Source of the DNA: Firmicutes bacterium UBA7510
GTDB taxonomy: Bacteria > Bacillota > Clostridia > Tissierellales > Sedimentibacteraceae
Assembly (NCBI GenBank): GCA_002479485.1
Contig: DLNM01000018.1
Coordinates: 1 to 38,835 of the forward strand
DNA length: 38,835 nt
Direction of reading: 5' to 3'
Part shown: positions 1 to 7,874 of the stretch, one piece after another
Layout of the letters: each line of letters begins with the position of its first letter
Position numbering within the stretch: position 1 is the stretch's first letter
Position numbers and translations under genes: made by a program
The notes under the pieces: generated by a model
Databases searched by the model: none
The model's input: only the letters and a program-made list of their open reading frames with translations
What the model was told of the DNA's origin: nothing

Positions 1-107
1 ATAATCAATAAAACTAAAATTAAGTTAAGCACCTAGACAATAAGTATCCAAATAAATCGACATGAATATATATAATATAACATTTAATGCAAAAAGGAGT
101 TGATAGA
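1..107. other. AT-rich leader before the first small gene
   Basis: No coding region is supported here. The stretch is very AT-rich and contains a TATAAT hexamer at 71-76, but no convincing -35 element lies 16 to 18 bases upstream, so a promoter is possible but not demonstrated. It ends with the ribosome binding site AGGAG at 95-99 that serves the small gene starting at 108. Confidence 0.4.
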
Positions 108-227
108 ATGTGTTGTTGTCGTTTAAGGTTCTGTAGGCGATGTTGTAGATTTACTTTGCATAGATGTTGTCCGCGTTGTGGATGCTGGTTCTGTAGTTGT
201 TGCAATACAAATTGTCCTTGGTGTTAA
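108..227 (+). CDS. Cysteine-rich 39-residue microprotein
   Basis: The reading frame runs from an ATG at 108 to a TAA at 225-227, preceded by AGGAG at 95-99 with an 8-base spacer, which is an ideal ribosome binding site. The predicted peptide has 39 residues, of which 15 are cysteine (positions 2, 3, 4, 9, 12, 13, 20, 21, 24, 26, 29, 31, 32, 36, 39) and 7 are arginine; it ends Cys-Pro-Trp-Cys. It has no membrane segment or signal peptide. The composition would suit multiple metal sites or disulphides, but I recognise no family. A perfect 8-bp hairpin directly follows the stop, so it forms a small independent-looking unit at the left end of the visible prophage. A chance frame is possible; the start signal and the hairpin argue against it. 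Confidence 0.6.
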   Translation: MCCCRLRFCRRCCRFTLHRCCPRCGCWFCSCCNTNCPWC

Positions 228-230
228 TAA

Positions 231-251
231 ACAGGTGGTAGTTCCACCTGT
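231..251 (+). terminator. Hairpin after the cysteine-rich microprotein
   Basis: Perfect 8-bp inverted repeat ACAGGTGG / CCACCTGT with a five-base TAGTT loop, starting three bases after the stop codon. It lacks a clear T-run afterwards, so it may be a weak terminator or an mRNA-stabilising hairpin. Confidence 0.5.
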
Positions 252-303
252 TACATAATTAGAGAGATATATATTAAATAGATTAAGTTAGGAGGTACAA
301 TAT

Positions 304-654
304 TTGAATAAAAGAGAAATTATAGAGCAGCTAGAGAGTACCAGAGCACACTGCAAAAGTATGATAAAGTCAGATGAGCTTTGGAAGTTAGATGCAGAAG
401 CTTTAGATTATGCGGTAAATGCAATAAATGATTGTAAATGTTCATTTCTACATAGATTCAATACTAATAATAGGGTTAAGGTAAAAGAGGATTTAAAAAC
501 AGGTGAATGGTACGATGGATTAATATTTAACAGTAGCATGGAAGAGTACAAAGGTAAAGAGTTTAATGTAGAAGCAATAAGTGCTGAAGGGTATATTTTA
601 AACACAAGAAGATTTTATTTTTTTAGTGATGAAATGCTAGAACGTGCAGAATAG
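304..654 (+). CDS. Hypothetical phage protein
   Basis: A 116-residue protein starting at TTG 304, preceded by AGGAGG at 290-295 with an 8-base spacer. The first ~50 residues are charged and probably helical, with a Cys-Lys-Cys near residue 46. The second half looks like a small beta-rich domain (residues 55-105, with tryptophan and aromatic strands). There is no membrane segment and I do not recognise the family. The stop codon overlaps the ribosome binding site of the following 45-residue gene, so the two are translationally linked. Its place before the late regulator suggests a late-early or regulatory-region accessory gene of the prophage. Confidence 0.75.
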   Translation: MNKREIIEQLESTRAHCKSMIKSDELWKLDAEALDYAVNAINDCKCSFLHRFNTNNRVKVKEDLKTGEWYDGLIFNSSMEEYKGKEFNVEAISAEGYILNTRRFYFFSDEMLERAE

Positions 655-667
655 GAAGGCGAATTAA

Positions 668-805
668 GTGAGGATTATTAATTCCATAATAAAAATATTT
701 ATATACATATTTAATTTACCTAAACTGTGCCGTGGTGGTTGTTTATACAGCAATTGTACTAATAGGGGTAATATGAGTGATATTTGTACGGGATATAAGA
801 AATGA
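668..805 (+). CDS. Small cysteine-containing phage protein
   Basis: A 45-residue frame from GTG 668 to TGA 803-805. AGGAAGG at 653-659, overlapping the stop of the upstream gene, lies 8 bases before the start. The N-terminal ~20 residues are hydrophobic and basic. They are followed by four cysteines at residues 21, 25, 30 and 40, in the pattern C-x3-C-x4-C-x9-C, which could bind zinc or another metal. Its stop TGA is embedded in the GAGGTG ribosome binding site of the next gene, giving tight coupling. I do not recognise a named family. Confidence 0.6.
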   Translation: MRIINSIIKIFIYIFNLPKLCRGGCLYSNCTNRGNMSDICTGYKK

Positions 806-814
806 GGTGCATAG

Positions 815-1240
815 ATGTTAACAGATATACATAGAGAAAAAATAACTTATCTTAATCAATATCGATATGCAGATAAAGAGATTGACAGAAAAATAAGAGA
901 GCTTGAGAACTGGAAAAGTAAAATATACAATGTAACAAGTACTATATCAGATATGCCAAAAGGCAAAGGTAGAGCAGACACAATAGCAAGTGGTATTGCA
1001 AACATAAACGAAATAGAGGAAACTATTAATTCTGATATTGATGTACTTGTAAATCTTAGAAAAAACATAGAAACGCAGATTAATAAAGTTAAAGATCTTA
1101 AGCAAAAGGAAGTACTTAAATGCAGATATCTTGATTTTAAAAAGTTTGAAGAAATCGCAGTAGAGCTGAAAATAGATATTAGATGGATTTATAGGTTGCA
1201 TGAAAAGGCATTAGATAATTTGACCATTGAAAGCCACTAA
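815..1240 (+). CDS. Phage late-transcription regulator, ArpU/DUF1492-like
   Basis: A 141-residue protein from ATG 815, with GAGGTG at 804-809. Residues 1 to about 100 are a long charged helical, probably coiled-coil region. The last ~40 residues (from EVLKCRYLD through IAVELKIDIRWIYRLHEKAL) form a helix-turn-helix like sigma-70 region 4. This layout is typical of the DUF1492/ArpU/RinA-type regulators that sit just before the terminase genes in Firmicutes phages, where such proteins switch on late transcription. It is followed by an intrinsic terminator and then by a cargo cassette that separates it from terS. The exact promoter it acts on is not visible. Confidence 0.75.
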   Translation: MLTDIHREKITYLNQYRYADKEIDRKIRELENWKSKIYNVTSTISDMPKGKGRADTIASGIANINEIEETINSDIDVLVNLRKNIETQINKVKDLKQKEVLKCRYLDFKKFEEIAVELKIDIRWIYRLHEKALDNLTIESH

Positions 1241-1298
1241 AAATATGTGCTATTATTAAAATGGCTTTATAGACATTAAAGTATTCCCCCTTTTAATT

Positions 1299-1325
1299 AG
1301 GCATCCAGAGATGGATGTCTTTTTA
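1299..1325 (+). terminator. Intrinsic terminator after the late regulator
   Basis: An 8-bp stem AGGCATCC / GGATGTCT (one G-U pair) with a six-base loop is followed by a T-rich tail. It closes the upstream small-gene transcript and insulates the cargo cassette that follows. Confidence 0.85.
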
Positions 1326-1326
1326 C

Positions 1327-1354
1327 TTGTTATTATGTAAATATATGGTATAAT
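1327..1354 (+). promoter_or_regulatory. Promoter of the DUF4062 cargo gene
   Basis: TTGTTA at 1327-1332, a 16-base spacer and TATAAT at 1349-1354, with the extended -10 motif TGG before TATAAT. It lies directly after a terminator and 32 bases before the gene start, so the cargo gene can be expressed from the silent prophage. Confidence 0.75.
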
Positions 1355-1385
1355 ATGTTTATAAATTGTAGGGGGGACGGTGTTC

Positions 1386-2393
1386 ATGGATAAGAGATAT
1401 CAAATATTTATAAGTTCAACTTTTGCTGACTTGATAGAAGAAAGAAAAGCTATAATGGAAGCAATCTTAGATTTAAATGGCTTTCCAGCGGGGATGGAAA
1501 TGTTTCCTGCTAATGATAGTGAACAATTTGAATATATTAAAACTATAATTGATGAAAGTGATTATTATGTCTTAGTAATAGCTGGTAGATATGGTTCTTT
1601 AGCTGAAGATGGAATAAGTTATACTGAAAAAGAATATGATTATGCAATGGAAAAAGGCATTCCCGTTTTGGTATTTGTGAGAAATGATATAGAAAATATT
1701 CTTGTGAAAAATACTGATGGAGATCCTGATAAAAAGAAAAAATTAGAGGCATTTAAAAATAAAGCAATGAAAAATAAGTTAGCAAAATATTGGGAAACTT
1801 CAGATCAATTAAAATATGCAGTAAGTAGTAGCTTGTTAAAAATATTTAGAACTAATCCCAAGTTAGGATGGATTAGAGGTAATATAGAAAGTAATGCAGA
1901 ATTGTTAAATCAATTAAATAATCTTAGACAAGATTATGATAAATTAAATAATATCAATCTTGAATTACAAAAGCAAAATGTTAATTATAATAAATATGAT
2001 ATAGATACTGAAAGATTATCAAGCGGGGATGATAAATTTAATATAAATTATGAATATACATGTTTGGGTGAAAATGAATTCCATAGAAATAATTTATCAA
2101 TAACATGGAATGACATTATAAGTATATTAGGTCCTAAACTTAATGATGAGAAAGACGACGATGAATTAAAAGAAATTTTAGAAAAGGGCCTTATAGTTTA
2201 TTTAAATTATGTAGATGATGAGTATGATGAAAGTTCTGAATATATAGATTGGTTTAAAGTAAGCGAGATATCATATAATAAAGTTAAGATACAGTTAATA
2301 GCTCTTGGAATTGTCCAAGAGAACTCTGGATATATTGTGTTAACTGAAAAAGGCTATAGAGAAATGGTAAATATTATGGCCATAAAAAAATAG
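1386..2393 (+). CDS. DUF4062 domain protein (prophage cargo, possible defence effector)
   Basis: A 335-residue protein. I place the start at ATG 1386 rather than GTG 1380, because the G-rich site at 1371-1376 is correctly spaced only for the ATG. Residues 5 to ~105 carry the DUF4062 signature (QIFISSTFADLIEERKAI near the start, then a second strand ending in a VLVIAGRYGS loop). This is a Rossmann-like domain that I understand to be related to TIR-type domains and to occur in bacterial conflict proteins. A coiled coil covers about residues 170-200. The last ~80 residues look like a winged helix (KVKIQLIALGIVQEN, then LTEKGYREM). The gene has its own promoter and a terminator on each side. It is a cargo insertion between the late regulator and terS. 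A role against other phages is inference from the family and position. Confidence 0.8.
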   Translation: MDKRYQIFISSTFADLIEERKAIMEAILDLNGFPAGMEMFPANDSEQFEYIKTIIDESDYYVLVIAGRYGSLAEDGISYTEKEYDYAMEKGIPVLVFVRNDIENILVKNTDGDPDKKKKLEAFKNKAMKNKLAKYWETSDQLKYAVSSSLLKIFRTNPKLGWIRGNIESNAELLNQLNNLRQDYDKLNNINLELQKQNVNYNKYDIDTERLSSGDDKFNINYEYTCLGENEFHRNNLSITWNDIISILGPKLNDEKDDDELKEILEKGLIVYLNYVDDEYDESSEYIDWFKVSEISYNKVKIQLIALGIVQENSGYIVLTEKGYREMVNIMAIKK

Positions 2394-2402
2394 AAAAGAA
2401 TT

Positions 2403-2430
2403 AAAGAACTCCTAACCGGGTTCTTTTTTT
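2403..2430 (+). terminator. Intrinsic terminator of the DUF4062 cassette
   Basis: A 9-bp stem AAAGAACTC / GGGTTCTTT (one G-U pair) with a CTAACC loop and an uninterrupted T-run to 2430, ten bases after the gene stop. Confidence 0.9.
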
Positions 2431-2461
2431 ATTGCAACAAAACGACAAATGAGGTGGTGGT

Positions 2462-3184
2462 GTGAGTGAAGTAAATAATAAAGAACTCGCTCAAGAGTTA
2501 TTTAATCAAGGAAAAAAACTCATAGATATTGCTAAAGAACTTAACGTTCCTGAAGGGACAATTAGGAGCTGGAAGAATAGATATAAATGGGAGTGCAACG
2601 CAACGGATAATGCAACGTTGCAAAAGAAAAAAAGAGGAGCTCCTAAAGGCAATAAAAATGCTACAGGTCCTCCTGGTAATAAGAATGCAGAGACACATGG
2701 CCTATTTAGTAAGTATCTCCCAAAAGAGACTCAGGATATTATTGCGGGTGTTACTGTTATGGATCCTCTGGATATACTCTGGGGTAATATTACTATACAG
2801 TATGCTGCTATTATTAGAGCCCAGCAGATAATGCACGTTAAGAACCAGGATGACTTGACTAAAGAACTTAAAAGACAAAAGAGATCTGATGGTGATACTT
2901 CTTCATCATGGGAAGATGAATATGAATTACAGTTTGCTTGGGATAAACAGGCTAATTTTTTACAAGCTCAGAGTAGAGCTATGACAGCATTAAACGGTAT
3001 GATAAAAAGCTATGATGATTTATTACATAAGAATTGGGACATTGCTAGTGAAGAACAAAAGTTAAGAATTAAGAAACTTGAAGCTGAGATTGCTAAAATA
3101 ACAGATGACGATAACGATGAAACTGAAAGCGACGGATTTATGGAAGCTATAAAGGCAAAGGATGATGACTTATGGCAAGATTAA
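2462..3184 (+). CDS. terS: Terminase small subunit (PBSX XtmA-like)
   Basis: A 240-residue DNA-recognition subunit of the packaging motor. It starts at GTG 2462 after GAGGTGGT. Residues ~8-40 form a helix-turn-helix (LAQELFNQGKKLIDIAKELN, then TIRSWKNRY). It is followed by the basic linker GAPKGNKNATGPPGNKNA that is characteristic of PBSX-type small terminases, and then an oligomerisation domain with a charged C-terminus. The last 13 bases overlap terL. Small terminases bind the pac or cos site and bring DNA to TerL. The family assignment is firm; whether packaging is headful or cohesive-end cannot be read here. Confidence 0.93.
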   Translation: MSEVNNKELAQELFNQGKKLIDIAKELNVPEGTIRSWKNRYKWECNATDNATLQKKKRGAPKGNKNATGPPGNKNAETHGLFSKYLPKETQDIIAGVTVMDPLDILWGNITIQYAAIIRAQQIMHVKNQDDLTKELKRQKRSDGDTSSSWEDEYELQFAWDKQANFLQAQSRAMTALNGMIKSYDDLLHKNWDIASEEQKLRIKKLEAEIAKITDDDNDETESDGFMEAIKAKDDDLWQD

Positions 3185-4443
3185 AAAAAGCTGTATTCAA
3201 GTTTCAACCATTTTCTAAAAAACAAAGAAGAGTATTAAAATGGTGGACAGAAGAATCTCCTGTACACGATAAAGACGGAATAATAGCAGATGGAGCAATA
3301 CGTTCTGGTAAAACTCTTTCAATGTCGTTATCGTTTGTTATATGGGCAATGGAGACTTTTACAGGTCAAAACTTTGCTATGTGTGGCAAGACTATAGGTT
3401 CATTCAGACGTAACGTGTTATTTTGGCTTAAGTTAATGCTTAGGTCTAGAGGATATAAAGTCAAAGACCATAGAGCTGATAACTTAGTAATTATTACTCG
3501 TAATGGTGTAATGAATTACTTTTATATCTTTGGCGGTAAAGATGAAAGAAGCCAGGATCTAATACAAGGTATTACATTAGCAGGATTATTCTGTGATGAA
3601 GTTGCATTGATGCCAGAGTCTTTTGTTAATCAAGCAACAGGACGTTGTTCTGTAGATGGTAGTAAGTTCTGGTTTAACTGTAACCCCGACGGACCATATC
3701 ATTGGTTTAAGGTTAATTGGATCGATAAAATACTTGAAAAGAATTTATTATACCTACACTTTACAATGGATGATAACTTAAGCTTATCCGAGAAGATAAA
3801 AGCAAGGTATAAATCCATGTATAGCGGAGTGTTTTATCAACGTTATATCTTAGGTCTGTGGGTAGTAGCAGAAGGAATAATTTATGATATGTTTAACTCT
3901 GCTAAGCATGTTATAGATGAGTTAAAAGACTTAATATTAACAACAACTTATGTAAGCACAGATTATGGTACTCAAAACGCTACCGTTTTTTTATTGTGGA
4001 TTAAAAATACTGCTGGAATATGGATATGTACTAAAGAGTACTATTATTCTGGTCGCGATGAAGGAACACAGAAGACAGATTTAGAGTTTGCAGATGATAT
4101 GGTTGAATTTATCGGTGAGCATAATCCAACAGTAATTGTGGACCCCTCGGCAGCATCATTTATTGCACAGCTTAAGAAAAAAGGTATCAGAGTTAAGAAA
4201 GCAAACAATGATGTGTTAGATGGTATTAGATTGGTAGGAACACTACTTAATCAAGGATTGATACAATTTCATAAATCTTGCACTAATACTATCCAGGAGT
4301 TTAGTTCATACATTTGGGATAGCAAAGCTGCAGAACGTGGAGAGGATAAACCTATTAAAAAGCGCGACCATGGAATGGATGCTGTTAGATATTTCTGTTA
4401 TACAATAATACACAAGGGTAACGGCATTTCGATATTCAAGTAA
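3172..4443 (+). CDS. terL: Terminase large subunit (PBSX XtmB-like)
   Basis: A 423-residue packaging ATPase and nuclease. The Walker A motif is at residues 41-48 (GAIRSGKT) and the Walker B at 136-143 (LAGLFCDE, with D142 and the catalytic E143). The RNase H-like nuclease domain follows, with its acidic residues visible at D264 (STDYG), D324 (VDPSA) and D403 (DHGMDAVRY). All catalytic residues are present, so the packaging motor is predicted functional. It overlaps terS by 13 bases and is followed by the portal gene, the usual order. Confidence 0.96.
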   Translation: MARLKKAVFKFQPFSKKQRRVLKWWTEESPVHDKDGIIADGAIRSGKTLSMSLSFVIWAMETFTGQNFAMCGKTIGSFRRNVLFWLKLMLRSRGYKVKDHRADNLVIITRNGVMNYFYIFGGKDERSQDLIQGITLAGLFCDEVALMPESFVNQATGRCSVDGSKFWFNCNPDGPYHWFKVNWIDKILEKNLLYLHFTMDDNLSLSEKIKARYKSMYSGVFYQRYILGLWVVAEGIIYDMFNSAKHVIDELKDLILTTTYVSTDYGTQNATVFLLWIKNTAGIWICTKEYYYSGRDEGTQKTDLEFADDMVEFIGEHNPTVIVDPSAASFIAQLKKKGIRVKKANNDVLDGIRLVGTLLNQGLIQFHKSCTNTIQEFSSYIWDSKAAERGEDKPIKKRDHGMDAVRYFCYTIIHKGNGISIFK

Positions 4444-4457
4444 AGAAGGTGAGAAAA

Positions 4458-5882
4458 GTGATTAAAAATAATATTAATATTCTATCTACAGAAGAATTAA
4501 TTAAGATTTATATAGACGAATTCAATGACTCAGATGAACGTAAATTAATGATTAAAGGCGAAAAATATTACAAAGTAGAAAATGATATATTAAATCGTAA
4601 AATGATTAGATATGAAAATGAGCAACCAGTAGAAGATGAAACAAAGACCAATAATAAGCTTGCACATGGTTTCATGCATACATTGGTAGACGATAAAGTA
4701 AATTATTTACTTGTAAAACCCTATACCCTTAAATGCGAAGATAAAAACTATTTAAAATCAGTTGAGGGGGTATTAGGTAAGAGGTTTCAAAAGAAACTAA
4801 ATCAATTAGGTACTGAAACAAGTAACAAAGGTATAGCTTGGTTACATCCGTATATTGATTCTCAAGGTGTATTTAAAACAATGAAAATACCATCTGAACA
4901 GATAATACCTTTATGGATAGACAATGATCACGAAGAGCTGCAGGCATTAATTCGTTATTATGAAGTAGAGACATATGAAGGTCAGGAAAAGAAATATGTA
5001 ACTAAAATTGAATATTGGACTCCTGAGAGTGTTGATTATTATGTACTTGTAGATGGTGAAGTTATAGAAGATTCAGAAATGTACCTGGATGAAGAGAATA
5101 GCTATGAAGGTCATTATAAGGTTAATAAAGAACCAGGTAACTGGGGAATAGTCCCTTTTATTCCGTTTAAGAATAATGACTTTGAATTGCCGGATTTACA
5201 GTTTGTTAAAACCTTGATTGATAACTATGACCTAACAAGGTCTGATGTAGCTAATTTGCTAGAGGACGTAAAAAACATAATTTATGCATTAAGGGGTTAT
5301 GGTGGGGAAGATTTATCAGAGTTTATGAGAGATTTAGCATATTATAGAGCTGTAAAACTTGATGCTGATGAAGGAGCCGGACTTGATAAAATTGAAACTA
5401 CAATTAATATTGAAGCGGCTAAAGAACACTATAATACATTAAAAAAGGACATATTTGATTGTGGTCAAGGAGTAGATAAAAACTCAGATAAATTAGGAAA
5501 CAGTCCTTCTGGTATAGCCCTTAAATTTATTTATTCAGGATTAGATCTAAAATGTAATGCGTTAGAGGACAACTTTAAATGGGCATTTGAGCAGCTGATT
5601 TATTTTGTTAATAAGTATCTAGAAATTACTAATCAATCTACATCAGATAAGGAAATAGATATTATATTTAATCGAGATATAGCTATTAACGAGAGTCAAG
5701 CGATCACTGATTGTGCAAATAGTAAAGGTGTAATCTCAGATAAAACTATTATTTCTAATCATCCATGGGTTGATGATGTCGAGGACGAAATAAAGCAAAT
5801 TGAAGAAGAGAATGCTACTAAAGAAGTTGACATGTTTGACGATACTAATGATCCAGATGATGAAGAAAATACTGAAGAGTAG
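4458..5882 (+). CDS. Portal protein (SPP1 gp6-like)
   Basis: A 474-residue portal subunit that forms the dodecameric channel for DNA entry and exit. I choose GTG 4458 because AAGGTGAG just upstream is correctly spaced; an in-frame GTG at 4449 lies inside that site. The N-terminal part contains the typical segment NKLAHGFMHTLVDDKVNYLL, and the central region holds the wing, stem and clip. The last ~30 residues are strongly acidic, as in many SPP1-type portals. It sits between terL and the head morphogenesis gene, as expected for PBSX/SPP1-type modules. Confidence 0.92.
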   Translation: MIKNNINILSTEELIKIYIDEFNDSDERKLMIKGEKYYKVENDILNRKMIRYENEQPVEDETKTNNKLAHGFMHTLVDDKVNYLLVKPYTLKCEDKNYLKSVEGVLGKRFQKKLNQLGTETSNKGIAWLHPYIDSQGVFKTMKIPSEQIIPLWIDNDHEELQALIRYYEVETYEGQEKKYVTKIEYWTPESVDYYVLVDGEVIEDSEMYLDEENSYEGHYKVNKEPGNWGIVPFIPFKNNDFELPDLQFVKTLIDNYDLTRSDVANLLEDVKNIIYALRGYGGEDLSEFMRDLAYYRAVKLDADEGAGLDKIETTINIEAAKEHYNTLKKDIFDCGQGVDKNSDKLGNSPSGIALKFIYSGLDLKCNALEDNFKWAFEQLIYFVNKYLEITNQSTSDKEIDIIFNRDIAINESQAITDCANSKGVISDKTIISNHPWVDDVEDEIKQIEEENATKEVDMFDDTNDPDDEENTEE

Positions 5883-5892
5883 GTGATATATC

Positions 5893-7647
5893 TTGAATAA
5901 TAAAGATAAGCCCTACTGGCAAGAGCGCCAGGAGCAAAAGTTTCTTTTCAGCGAAAAACAAGTTAATGTTTATTATAAACAACTAGAAAAGTCTTTTGAA
6001 CAAGCAAAGAAAGAAATCCAACAAGTTGTAAATGAGTTCTATGGCAAATATGCAAAAGAGAATAAAGTTTCATTTGCTGCAGCTCAACAAATGCTAAATA
6101 ATGAGGAAATAATAGGTTTAAAATCATTTATTAAATTAGCACATGAGAACATGAATAAATATAATCAAGAGTTAAATAATGCTTCTATTAGGGCAAGAAT
6201 CACAAGATATCAAGCTCTAGAAAAGCAAATTGATATTATTCTTCAGCAACTTTATGCAATTGAGTATCAAGTAAAAGGTGAGGAACTTCTTAAGTCAGTA
6301 TACTCTGATAGTTATTATAAAACATGGTTTAACGTTGATGTATATAATGGTTTTCATGCAGAATTTGCACAAGTAAATGCAAAGACTGTTGAGGAGTTAA
6401 TCAATTACCCATTCAATGGCGCAAATTTCTCTAGCAGGATATGGAGACAGAAAGATTATATGCTGCAACAGTTAAACGACAGCATAACAAGTATGTTAAT
6501 ACAAGGCAAGGATCCAAGAACACTAAGTAAAGACTTTGCTAATAAGTTTAATACAAGAAAGTATGAAGCATATAGACTTTTACATACTGAAGGTGCATTT
6601 ATAGCAGAACAAGGTACTTTGGAAGCATATAAGCAAGATGGAGTGGAGAAGTACGAAATATTATCAACTTTAGACACAAAGACGTCAGATATTTGTAGAG
6701 ATAAAGACGGAAAGATTTATGATGTTGATAAAGCAGTAACAGGAGAAAATTATCCACCATTTCATCAATTTTGTAGAACAACTACAATACCATATTATGA
6801 CGATATGGAACGTGATAAAAGAGTAGCAAGAACTGACGAAGGTAAGAACTATAAAGTGCCATCAGATATGAAATATAATAAATGGTATGATGAGTATATA
6901 AAAGAAAATCCAGATGCACTGCTAAGTGAGAAGAAATGGAAGAACAGATTTACCGATAAAAAACAATATAAAAATTATAAGGCTGTGTTTGGTAAAGATA
7001 TGCCAAATAATCTTGATGATTTTCAAAATATGAAGTATAATGATATCGAGAAATATAATAGTTTAAAAACTAACTATAGAAAATTAAATTACTATAACAA
7101 AGTTATATCAAATGAATCTATTATTACAGCTGATTTAAAGGAAATATCTAAAAATACCGCAACTGAATTGGTAGGGTTAGATTATAGACTGAAATCTAAA
7201 GAATCATTTTTACGAAAGGTTAATTTTGATAGCAAAAATAGTTCTAACTTGCAGATAATAGATGAAACATTGAATAAAACAAATGATATTATTAGATATA
7301 CATATCAAGCTGATTATAAAGAAATAATAAGCAAGTATAATAATATTAATGTTAGCCTTAATGAAAAAGGTTATAAACAAACAAAATTAAAAAATACATG
7401 GACAGTAAAGAGTAATCCATATAAGGGTATAAATTGTAACTATAAGTCTTCAAAAGGGCAAAATTTTGAAATACAATTTCATACTCCTGAAAGCTTTGAA
7501 CTTAAAAACGGTAAATTACATGAATTATATGAAAAATGGAGAGTTATCAGCGATAAATCTTCTGATGAGGCTGTTAACTTATCAAAGCAAATGGAAAGAC
7601 TTTCAAGTAAATTAAAACCGCCAATAAATATTGAAAGCGTGAGGTGA
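5893..7647 (+). CDS. Head morphogenesis protein fused to a RelA/SpoT-like toxin domain
   Basis: A 584-residue protein from TTG 5893 (site AGGTGAT at 5881-5887). Residues 1 to ~310 are a Mu gpF/SPP1 gp7-type minor head protein, ending in the typical cysteine-histidine motif (C268, H291, C294 in PPFHQFCRT). Residues ~410-584 are an added domain with RelA/SpoT nucleotidyltransferase motifs in order. These are R432-L-K-S-K-E-S-F-L-R-K for triphosphate binding, D465 in NDIIRYT as metal ligand, Y510 in YKGIN for base stacking, and E526 in EIQFHTPE as catalytic acid. There is no HD hydrolase, TGS or ACT domain. Small enzymes of this fold make (p)ppGpp or (p)ppApp, or pyrophosphorylate tRNA. The normal family length is roughly 300-400 residues, so the tail is a true extension. 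The next gene is coupled to it and may be its immunity protein. The substrate is not predictable. Confidence 0.85.
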   Translation: MNNKDKPYWQERQEQKFLFSEKQVNVYYKQLEKSFEQAKKEIQQVVNEFYGKYAKENKVSFAAAQQMLNNEEIIGLKSFIKLAHENMNKYNQELNNASIRARITRYQALEKQIDIILQQLYAIEYQVKGEELLKSVYSDSYYKTWFNVDVYNGFHAEFAQVNAKTVEELINYPFNGANFSSRIWRQKDYMLQQLNDSITSMLIQGKDPRTLSKDFANKFNTRKYEAYRLLHTEGAFIAEQGTLEAYKQDGVEKYEILSTLDTKTSDICRDKDGKIYDVDKAVTGENYPPFHQFCRTTTIPYYDDMERDKRVARTDEGKNYKVPSDMKYNKWYDEYIKENPDALLSEKKWKNRFTDKKQYKNYKAVFGKDMPNNLDDFQNMKYNDIEKYNSLKTNYRKLNYYNKVISNESIITADLKEISKNTATELVGLDYRLKSKESFLRKVNFDSKNSSNLQIIDETLNKTNDIIRYTYQADYKEIISKYNNINVSLNEKGYKQTKLKNTWTVKSNPYKGINCNYKSSKGQNFEIQFHTPESFELKNGKLHELYEKWRVISDKSSDEAVNLSKQMERLSSKLKPPINIESVR

Positions 7648-7652
7648 TAGAA

Positions 7653-7874
7653 TTGGAATATTACTATATTAAAAATTTAAACATAGTAGGTAAAATTGAT
7701 AACTATGTACCTTTTATTTATAGAAAAGATGAAGGTTGGACAGTTGACAATGATAATATTCTAATGGATAGGATTATGGGTTATGATGGCGAAAGCATCG
7801 GAAATAGTTCACAACTTTTTGAAATTAAAGAAATAACTCAAAAACAAGCGGAAGAATTAATAAATAGTTTATAA
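7653..7874 (+). CDS. Candidate immunity protein for the RelA/SpoT-like toxin domain
   Basis: A 73-residue acidic protein. GAGGTGAT at 7641-7648 favours TTG 7653; GTG 7644 in the same frame would give 76 residues and overlap the upstream stop. It begins with a short beta strand (EYYYIKN) and has a conserved-looking centre (GWTVDNDNILMDRIMGYDGE) and a helical end (ITQKQAEELINSL). No catalytic motif, signal or membrane segment is visible, and I do not recognise a named family. Its immediate coupling to the gene with the toxin-like C-terminus, its small size, and the terminator directly after it fit an immunity gene. The function is inferred from position only. Confidence 0.65.
   Translation: MEYYYIKNLNIVGKIDNYVPFIYRKDEGWTVDNDNILMDRIMGYDGESIGNSSQLFEIKEITQKQAEELINSL

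Noticed and set aside
20..205. Minus-strand frame opposite the cysteine-rich microprotein
   Set aside because: It has no good ribosome site, and its composition (Gln- and His-rich) is what the complement of Cys codons would give, so it is read as a shadow.
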